The notes under the pieces are model-generated. The model saw only the letters and a program-made list of their open reading frames with translations, made no database searches and was not told where the DNA came from. Both the position numbers and the translations under genes were made by a program. From NCBI RefSeq assembly GCF_014805685.1, contig NC_060902.1:8275786-8339785 (forward strand): 64,000 nucleotides of DNA. The letters are read 5' to 3'. Of the stretch, positions 55,997 through 64,000 are shown piece by piece; position 1 is the stretch's first letter; every line of letters starts with the position of its first letter. Source of the DNA: Silurus meridionalis (Eukaryota; Chordata; Actinopteri; Siluriformes; Siluridae).

Positions 55997-57020
55997 CACA
56001 AAACAATAGTTTTGGACAGGAAATTCATGGGCTGTTCAAGTACATTTGAGATAAGCGGAAAATGTGCGCAGATTCGATTTGTTTTTTAAAATCAAAGTGT
56101 AAGGGATTATTGCGAAACAAAGACGTAAAAAGGTATAAGAGGATGACAGCAACATCTGGTTTTGTCTACAAGTCCTCACTGGCCTCTCCCCTGTTCTCCG
56201 GCCAGGGACGGACTGTCTGAGTTTCTACTCCAGTCAGGACCATCTGCTCCAAACCAACTGGTGGTAGTTGCATCTGTGTGTATGTGTTTCTGTGTGTCTG
56301 TGTCTGACGGAGGGTGTAATTGGAGAAGCAATGTGACTTTACCACAAGACCCCGAATTATCTCTGGACCAACACTACAGTATATCCTGACACACGCTTGG
56401 ATGAAGGTGCATGACTATAAATCACATATTGAGATTACATTACAATCCCATGAAGACTTGATGCCACATGCTTTTTTTACTTTCACCTCAATTATTTACA
56501 TATGATTTCAAATGTAGGATTACTGTATAATTATATACATACATACATACATACATACATACACACACAAAAATATATACAGTTTATACAGGATAGAAGA
56601 AATCCTGCAGGCGGATATACGTTGTGTGAAGTCATGAGCTGCAGATTTGAGAAAGATGTTCATCAAAAGTGTGTGTATGTATTCCTATAAAAACAACTTT
56701 GGAACTATTTTAAATACCCAAAAAAACTATTACATGTATTATATATACATAAATAGGAGCGAACATGATTAATGCAGTGAACACCAAACTCCTGCCTTAA
56801 TATCTGCGGTATAACCACACCGTCTGGTCGCCAGGTCATAATTAAACACACGTTTTGTTTCCACAAAAATCCACAAAATATGTGAACACAAACTTTTCGA
56901 AGCAAGTGTTTCTCAAGCTTTAAAACAAGTTCAAATAATCATTTTCAAGATGATAAATTATAAGCAATATAAGATCCAGCCTTAATTTCAGAGACTCAAA
57001 AGGCTGAGATGTGAACTTAC
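55661..57020. other. No gene seen
   Basis: (CA)n at 55954-55995 and (TACA)n at 56538-56561. Chance open frames only. Confidence 0.45.
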
Positions 57021-57245
57021 CGACGTGGAGCTCCTGTAATCGATAAACCAGAGGAGAAAAACGCCGAAAAGCTGGTCCTCAGCCCGACCTACAGTGCTCA
57101 GAGTCTTCAAATACAATTAAAAGTACAGAAGGAAACACCGAACTACTAATGAAAAATCAACATAGTTGGCTTTTAGTTTCTTCAGTGAGAAAAAGTTTGA
57201 CAGAGCTCCACTCAGCGTCTCCACTTCGGTTTGAAACGATGCAGC
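57021..57245 (-). promoter_or_regulatory. Possible tmem198 non-coding first exon and promoter
   Basis: A GTAAGT donor on the minus strand follows CTCCACGTCG at 57021, at the end of a stretch that is richer in CpG than its AT-rich surroundings. The coding exon at 44942 needs an upstream 5' exon, and this is the best candidate I see, although the intron would be 12 kb. A purine-rich stretch at 48350-48560 is an alternative. The upper limit is arbitrary. Confidence 0.35.
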
Positions 57246-57536
57246 GCTTCAGCTAAACTAATCCCAACAGGGTTGCCAGATTGGCTTAATCAACTCCTTG
57301 GTTTAGCAGGCTTTGAAATTTGACCCCAAACTGGATCGGACTATCATATAAGAAATAATGCACCCATGAAAAATAGGTATAGATAATGTATAGTTACATT
57401 GAATTTAACATGCTGGGCTAGTACTGGGCACTGTAGCTAACCCTGTTCAGGGGAAAAGTAGTTAGAACGGTTAAAAGTCGTTAGAAATCACCACATGACG
57501 TCACATTTTTTGCCTCTCAAAACACATTGGGTAATA

Positions 57537-57889
57537 CAGGGGGCCCCAAACACAGGCTGTGCATCATTGGATACTGGACACAAAAATACTAAAACTTTTT
57601 AATTCATTTTATTTCCATAATATATTGACATGTTCTGCACGTTGTTTTACTAAAAAGAAACTTTTTTTTTGCCTTGATTAATTAAGTTTGCACTGATTCG
57701 GCATTATAGTGAGTCTTATTTCCATTGTACATGTAACTAAATCTAATCCTATGTAGAATATGAACAATATGCATGTTGATGCTTGTGACAATATAAAGGC
57801 CCCGTGTGGAACACGGACAGACCTGGTCTATTGAAAAATTCTCTTGCGCAGAACTGGTCGGTTATGCAAAAAGGGTTGAGGACTGCTAG
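57537..57889. mobile_element. hAT-like MITE with target-site duplication
   Basis: Left end CAGGGGGCCCCAAAC and right end, reversed, CTAGCAGTCCTCAACCC are imperfect inverted repeats. GGTAATAC before and GTTAATAC after form an 8-bp duplication with one mismatch, as expected for hAT. About 350 bp, no ORF. Confidence 0.6.
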
Positions 57890-58048
57890 GTTAATACGAG
57901 ACAGATGAATGTTACCCGCTGTAAACTTGAAAGGGCAAAAAAAAATTGGTCAGAATGTCACAAAGAGAAAGGATTATTATTTATTTTCTATCATATCGGA
58001 CACTTTGTGTAACATTCCAATTTCTCTTTGGAATCAATCAATCAATCA

Positions 58049-58084
<36 letters not shown>

Positions 58085-58469
58085 ATCTATTCATCGGTAT
58101 CCTTAGAAAGGTGGATATGGTAAAAGTTTTCTGCTTGTATCTGTGGGATGTTTAACAGGAACCAAACTGGCAGTCACTACATCACAGAAACAGTACGGTT
58201 CAATCTGATGTGAAATGCACAAACACTGGCTATGCTTATTTGCAAAGATGATCTGATTGCACAGTCAGAATAAACTGTTTATATGCATCCAACCCAGAGT
58301 TAAGCACCTACAGAGAGTGAGTTTGAGTGTTAGTGTTACTACAGCAACATGAACGTATGAGTTCAGTCAGTAGAGTAGTCCAGCAACTGCACACATAATC
58401 CATGAAAACAATATTAAAATCATTACAAAGTAATTATTATTAATGATGCAAAACATTCACTAAGCACAT
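57890..58469. other. No gene seen
   Basis: (TCTG)n at 58049-58083; otherwise AT-rich. Confidence 0.5.
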
Positions 58470-60525
58470 CACATCTTTTTTATTATAAACATATTTAATG
58501 TGTTTAGTTTGTAATTTTCCAATAACACAGTTGACTGAGTAAAGCTAATGCATGTTACTGTCAGTTCTTTTGTATGGTTAGCTATTTTCTATGAATAAGA
58601 ACCATCTGTTCTGGGGTGTGGCAATTTGAAATAGACACAAATAAGCCATTGGTTTAGGTTAGCCAGGTAAAGGTTTCATAAAGGGCATGAACTTTTCATT
58701 TTAATAAACAAATTTATGTAAATAGCAGAGAAACAGGCAAAGGCAGAGAGATATAGTATGACAGTCAGGAGATTCATCATGTGACTAAGGATTCAGGAAG
58801 GCTTTAAGCTAAACAAAAGAAACATGAGGTTTTCAAAATTAATGAAGCTTTTCTTCCTTTCAACATTCTCTTTAAAACTAAACATGGTGGTTCAATGATT
58901 AAAACAGTAGTCTTGGGATTGGAAGGCTGTAAATTAAAATCCCATTACAACCCCCCTGGTTCATACAAAAAACCCTGATCTGCTCAGCTGTATCGTGATT
59001 TAGTAGCTAGTTTTGGATAAATGTCTCAGCCACATGAGCAAATGAAAAAAGGTTTATTACTCAAAGCTTTTCTACAGAGTGTATGCTGGTAACATCTGGT
59101 GGTCATAATGTTGAAATGCAACTCTTAGTTTACTGCGTCTTAATTAGTGCTGCTTGATGTTTTGGTAATAGCGGATAAATGGTGTTACATTGATTATAAA
59201 AAGCTTCTCAAAAAGATTAGAAGACTGTGTGGCCAAAAGTTTGCAGACACCTGACCATCAGTTCATATATACTTTTTGAGTTCCCTTTTGAGATTTCAGA
59301 ATGAGGCCTTTACTTTTCACATACACTGAACAAAATGATAAACGCAACACTTTTGTTTTTGCCCCTATTTTTCATGAGCTGAACTCAAAGATCTAAGACT
59401 TTTTCTATGTACATAAAAAGGCCTATTTCTCTCAAATATTCTTTACAAATCTGTCTAAATCTGTGTTAGTGAGCACTTCTCCTTTGCCAAGAGAATCTAT
59501 CGACCTCACAGGTGTGGCAGATCAAGATGCCGATTGGACATGATTATTGCTCAGGTGTGCCTCAGGCTGGCCACAACAAAAGGCCACCCTAAAATGTGCA
59601 GTTTTATCACACAGCACAATGCCACCGATGTCACAGGCTTTGAGGGAGCGTGCAATTGGCATGCTGAATGCAGGAATGTCCATGAAAAATAGGGGGAAAA
59701 AACATCATTTTGTTCAGTATAGTTACCTTTTCCTTCTTTCCCTTTCTAATTCTCATCTCATACACATTTCCGACCTTTTGTACACCTTGGACTTATCTGT
59801 ATAACAGCTTGTAAATGGGGTTGCAGTTACAGCAACCGGTCTTCCAACCCTGTCAATAAACCTTTATCATTTGTCTACCACCTTCATGGTAACTAATGCA
59901 TTGTAAATGTTTTGCATTGAAGGCAGTGAACTGTGGCTCTGAAGGTCATGAGTTCAAATTCCAGCCACACCAACCTGCCACTCCTGGGCCCCTAAATAAG
60001 GCTCCTTAACCCCATAGATGCTCAGTTGTATAAATGAAATAAATGTTAATTCTGGATAAGGCTGTCTGCCAAATGCCATAAATCTAAATGTAATACAGTA
60101 CAGACCAAAAGTTTGAACACACCTTTTCATTCAAAGAGTTTTCTTTATTTTCATGACTATGAAAATTGTAGAGTCACACTGAAGGCATCAAGGACTATTT
60201 GACCAAGAAGGAGACTGATGGGGTGCTGTGCCAGATGACCTGGCCTCCACAGTCACCGGACCTGAACCCAATCGAGATGGTTTAGGGGTGAGCTGGACCG
60301 CAGAGTGAAGGCAAAGGGCCAACAAGTGCCAAGCATCTCTCGGGAACTCCTTCAAGACTGTTGGAAGACCATTTCAGGTAACTACCTCTTGAAGCTCATC
60401 AAGAGAATGCCAAGAGTATGCAAAGCAGTAATCAAAGCAAAAGGTGGCTACTTTGAAGAACCTAGAATATGACATTTTCAGTTGTTTCACACTTTTTGTT
60501 ATGTATATAATTCCATATATAATTC
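58470..60525. repeat. Tandem duplication, copy 1 (2.06 kb)
   Basis: Matches copy 2 at a constant offset of 2055 with no difference I could find from 58485 to about 60310. Contains a Tc1-type MITE (59334-59719), a SINE tail (about 59920-60092) and the left part of a second Tc1-type element (from 60096) whose right end is cut off at the junction. CACAT microhomology sits at the breakpoints. Confidence 0.9.
59334..59719. mobile_element. Tc1-type MITE (inside duplication copy 1)
   Basis: CACTGAACAAAATGAT and, reversed at the right end, ATACTGAACAAAATGAT form terminal inverted repeats. The inside keeps the 5' region of a common fish transposon (CACAATGCCACCGATGTCAC, then GCATGCTGAATGCAGGAATG). 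An 85-codon open frame here is a chance product. Confidence 0.65.
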
Positions 60526-62589
60526 CACATCTTTTTATTATAAACATATTTAATGTGTTTAGTTTGTAATTTTCCAATAACACAGTTGACTGAGTAAAGC
60601 TAATGCATGTTACTGTCAGTTCTTTTGTATGGTTAGCTATTTTCTATGAATAAGAACCATCTGTTCTGGGGTGTGGCAATTTGAAATAGACACAAATAAG
60701 CCATTGGTTTAGGTTAGCCAGGTAAAGGTTTCATAAAGGGCATGAACTTTTCATTTTAATAAACAAATTTATGTAAATAGCAGAGAAACAGGCAAAGGCA
60801 GAGAGATATAGTATGACAGTCAGGAGATTCATCATGTGACTAAGGATTCAGGAAGGCTTTAAGCTAAACAAAAGAAACATGAGGTTTTCAAAATTAATGA
60901 AGCTTTTCTTCCTTTCAACATTCTCTTTAAAACTAAACATGGTGGTTCAATGATTAAAACAGTAGTCTTGGGATTGGAAGGCTGTAAATTAAAATCCCAT
61001 TACAACCCCCCTGGTTCATACAAAAAACCCTGATCTGCTCAGCTGTATCGTGATTTAGTAGCTAGTTTTGGATAAATGTCTCAGCCACATGAGCAAATGA
61101 AAAAAGGTTTATTACTCAAAGCTTTTCTACAGAGTGTATGCTGGTAACATCTGGTGGTCATAATGTTGAAATGCAACTCTTAGTTTACTGCGTCTTAATT
61201 AGTGCTGCTTGATGTTTTGGTAATAGCGGATAAATGGTGTTACATTGATTATAAAAAGCTTCTCAAAAAGATTAGAAGACTGTGTGGCCAAAAGTTTGCA
61301 GACACCTGACCATCAGTTCATATATACTTTTTGAGTTCCCTTTTGAGATTTCAGAATGAGGCCTTTACTTTTCACATACACTGAACAAAATGATAAACGC
61401 AACACTTTTGTTTTTGCCCCTATTTTTCATGAGCTGAACTCAAAGATCTAAGACTTTTTCTATGTACATAAAAAGGCCTATTTCTCTCAAATATTCTTTA
61501 CAAATCTGTCTAAATCTGTGTTAGTGAGCACTTCTCCTTTGCCAAGAGAATCTATCGACCTCACAGGTGTGGCAGATCAAGATGCCGATTGGACATGATT
61601 ATTGCTCAGGTGTGCCTCAGGCTGGCCACAACAAAAGGCCACCCTAAAATGTGCAGTTTTATCACACAGCACAATGCCACCGATGTCACAGGCTTTGAGG
61701 GAGCGTGCAATTGGCATGCTGAATGCAGGAATGTCCATGAAAAATAGGGGGAAAAAACATCATTTTGTTCAGTATAGTTACCTTTTCCTTCTTTCCCTTT
61801 CTAATTCTCATCTCATACACATTTCCGACCTTTTGTACACCTTGGACTTATCTGTATAACAGCTTGTAAATGGGGTTGCAGTTACAGCAACCGGTCTTCC
61901 AACCCTGTCAATAAACCTTTATCATTTGTCTACCACCTTCATGGTAACTAATGCATTGTAAATGTTTTGCATTGAAGGCAGTGAACTGTGGCTCTGAAGG
62001 TCATGAGTTCAAATTCCAGCCACACCAACCTGCCACTCCTGGGCCCCTAAATAAGGCTCCTTAACCCCATAGATGCTCAGTTGTATAAATGAAATAAATG
62101 TTAATTCTGGATAAGGCTGTCTGCCAAATGCCATAAATCTAAATGTAATACAGTACAGACCAAAAGTTTGAACACACCTTTTCATTCAAAGAGTTTTCTT
62201 TATTTTCATGACTATGAAAATTGTAGAGTCACACTGAAGGCATCAAGGACTATTTGACCAAGAAGGAGACTGATGGGGTGCTGTGCCAGATGACCTGGCC
62301 TCCACAGTCACCGGACCTGAACCCAATCGAGATGGTTTAGGGGTGAGCTGGACCGCAGAGTGAAGGCAAAAGGGCCAACAAGTGCCAAGCATCTCTCGGG
62401 GAACTCCTTCAAGACTGTTGGAAGACCATTTCAGGTAACTACCTCTTGAAGCTCATCAAGAGAATGCCAAGAGTATGCAAAGCAGTAATCAAAGCAAAAG
62501 GTGGCTACTTTGAAGAACCTAGAATATGACATTTTTCAGTTGTTTCACACTTTTTTGTTATGTATATAATTCCATATATAATTCCACAT
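60526..62589. repeat. Tandem duplication, copy 2
   Basis: Directly follows copy 1. The only differences seen are lengths of single-base runs: T5 instead of T6 at the start, and one extra base in each of four runs after 62360. The Tc1-type element at its end continues past the duplication and is complete. Confidence 0.9.
61389..61774. mobile_element. Tc1-type MITE (inside duplication copy 2)
   Basis: Exact counterpart of 59334-59719, including the same chance open frame. Confidence 0.65.
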
Positions 62590-62701
62590 GTATTAATTCA
62601 TAGTTTTGATGCCTTCAGTGTGAATCTACAATTTTCATAGTCATGAAAATAAAGAAAACTCTTTGAATGCGAAGGTGTGTCCAAACTTTTGGTCTGTACT
62701 G
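62151..62701. mobile_element. Internally deleted Tc1-type element with TA target sites
   Basis: Left CAGTACAGACCAAAAGTTTG and right, reversed, the same start then TTGGACAC form long inverted repeats, flanked by TA on both sides (62149-62150 and 62702-62703), the Tc1/mariner signature. A transposase scrap (PPQSPDLNPIEMV) remains. The matching left part in copy 1 begins at 60096. Confidence 0.75.
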
Positions 62702-62703
62702 TA

Positions 62704-64000
62704 TGTGTTCAGGAATCAGAAGAGCAGTCTCAGATGCTTCCTGCGCAAGTCTTGAAGTGGAGGAGATTAAAAAGGAGTTAGCTGCTTTCCTAAATGTACA
62801 AGTAGGACATTTCATGGTAACATCACCACCTAACAGTTCTAGGGTCCCTGGTTTGATTCTAAGTTAATGTTTGGATACAGTTGCTTGCATGTTCTCCCCC
62901 TGTACCTGTGGAGTTCCTCCAGAATCTCTGGTTCACGTCTACCTCCCAAAAACATGCTAGTAGGTAGATTAGCAATGTTTATGTACATGTTATGCTGCAA
63001 TAGACAGGCGTGCAATCCTGCTTTATGCCCAGTTTTCTTAGGAGAAGCTCTGAATATAGTATAGAAAGATAGTGTGACAGTAACAAGGCCAGATCTACTG
63101 CTGTTAAATCCACAACGAGAGGCAGAGTAAAGAATTTTTGATCATCGTTCATTTATAATTTATTACATTTTAATATTAAGTATAGATATTTAGTAGGATT
63201 ACAGATAAATTAGTAATTTGCAATCCAAGTATAAACATTCCAAAATAAAAATTAAAATAAAATTCCAAACAAAAGTCCTCAAAACACAACCATATTACAA
63301 TATGCTGTACTATAATCATACATTGGGCAGAAAGTTTTTGGAAACCCCCCAAGACAATGCAAATAAAATACAGCTCAATTTGGTGGAAATTTGCTTCATC
63401 AGGCAACAATGACTAAACTCAAAAAGAAATAATTTTCCCTCCTCAATCCTATCACATTTCTCAAACCCTGCCTTTCCCCAATGTCTCAAAGGTAAACGTG
63501 TCAGAATGATGTAATTCATACACACTACATATTGTAATATCTTTTAGTTTTAAGATAAAACCAAGCTGGTTTATTTCATCCATTCTTGTGTTTTTTTGTT
63601 TGTTTTTAAGTATATGGGGTCTTGATTTTGCGTTAAACATGAACATTGACCAAACACAGACCACAGAAACACAAGAAAAACCCTTCGACAAGACAGCAAG
63701 AAAGACAACAAAACAGAGTTCAGACAAGAAAAATAAAACACACACAATTTGACTGTACAGTAAAGTATAATATTAGTTATTAGCTTTTTTTTTTTTTTTA
63801 CTGCATGTATTACTTTTGTAGTACTGGTTTTGCTCGTTTCCCATGAGGGGCACTGGATGTACCTTGTCAGAGTGTGAGTTTAATGCATCAAACATTACAA
63901 ATGAAATACTGAATTTCCCCAGAACATGCTACTCTGTTGAACAAAACCATCCGAGTATGTGTTTGTGATCAAACCAGTTTCAAGCTCCAGTATCCTAACA
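62704..64000. other. Intergenic with a decayed SINE
   Basis: At about 62820-63010, CATGTTCTCCCCCTGTACCT and CTCCCAAAAACATGCTAGTA mark the body of a fish SINE of the same type as at 41960. The rest is AT-rich, with a poly-T at 63786-63799. No gene seen. Confidence 0.45.

Noticed and set aside
59547..59804. 85-codon open frame, repeated exactly at 61602-61859
   Set aside because: Lies across a Tc1-type MITE and its flank; the second copy is explained by the tandem duplication, not by selection on a protein.

Overview
The window is nuclear DNA from a ray-finned fish. Coding exons are short, obey GT-AG splicing and are separated by AT-rich introns. Long (TA)n, (CA)n and (GA)n microsatellites are frequent, and the intergenic DNA is full of typical teleost repeats: Tc1/mariner, hAT-like, DIRS-like and RTE-like elements and tRNA-derived SINEs. 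The repeat mix would fit an otophysan fish such as a catfish, but the species cannot be fixed from the sequence alone.

Three complete protein-coding genes could be assembled exon by exon with consistent reading phase. (1) pmel (premelanosome protein, the melanosome amyloid) is on the minus strand, 3622-11676, with 12 coding exons and 702 aa. (2) mmp19 (matrix metalloproteinase 19) is on the plus strand, 24736-33903, with 9 coding exons and 477 aa. A likely TATA box and AP-1 site lie just upstream. (3) tmem198 (seven-pass membrane protein, Wnt/LRP6 pathway) is on the minus strand, 38767-44878, with 5 coding exons and 340 aa. It has a strong splice acceptor before the start codon and a possible non-coding first exon near 57.0-57.25 kb. 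pmel and mmp19 are divergent (head to head, 13 kb apart); mmp19 and tmem198 are convergent (4.9 kb apart). The order matches the PMEL ... MMP19-TMEM198B block of human 12q13.2, without PYM1 and DGKA between.

Layout: 1-2.9 kb, RTE-like LINE fragment, LINE tail and Tc1 fragment; 2.9-11.7 kb, pmel; 11.8-24.6 kb, intergenic with an L2/Rex-like LINE fragment, a hAT element nested in a Tc1-family MITE, a decayed Tc1 transposon (15.2-16.7 kb) and a broken DIRS-like retrotransposon with inverted terminal repeats (19.5-22.4 kb); 24.6-34.2 kb, mmp19, whose introns hold two tRNA-Glu-type SINEs, a second RTE-like fragment and a Tc1-family MITE; 34.2-38.8 kb, shared 3' flank; 38.8-57.2 kb, tmem198 and its long 5' region; 57.5-64 kb, repeats including a near-perfect 2.06-kb tandem duplication whose copies differ only in homopolymer lengths.

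I found no prokaryotic-type system, CRISPR array, rRNA or convincing functional tRNA. The more notable observations are the SINE that shares its 3' tail with the RTE-like LINE, the 2.06-kb duplication (biological or assembly artefact), the microsatellites bracketing the last pmel exon, and candidate control sites for mmp19 and pmel.
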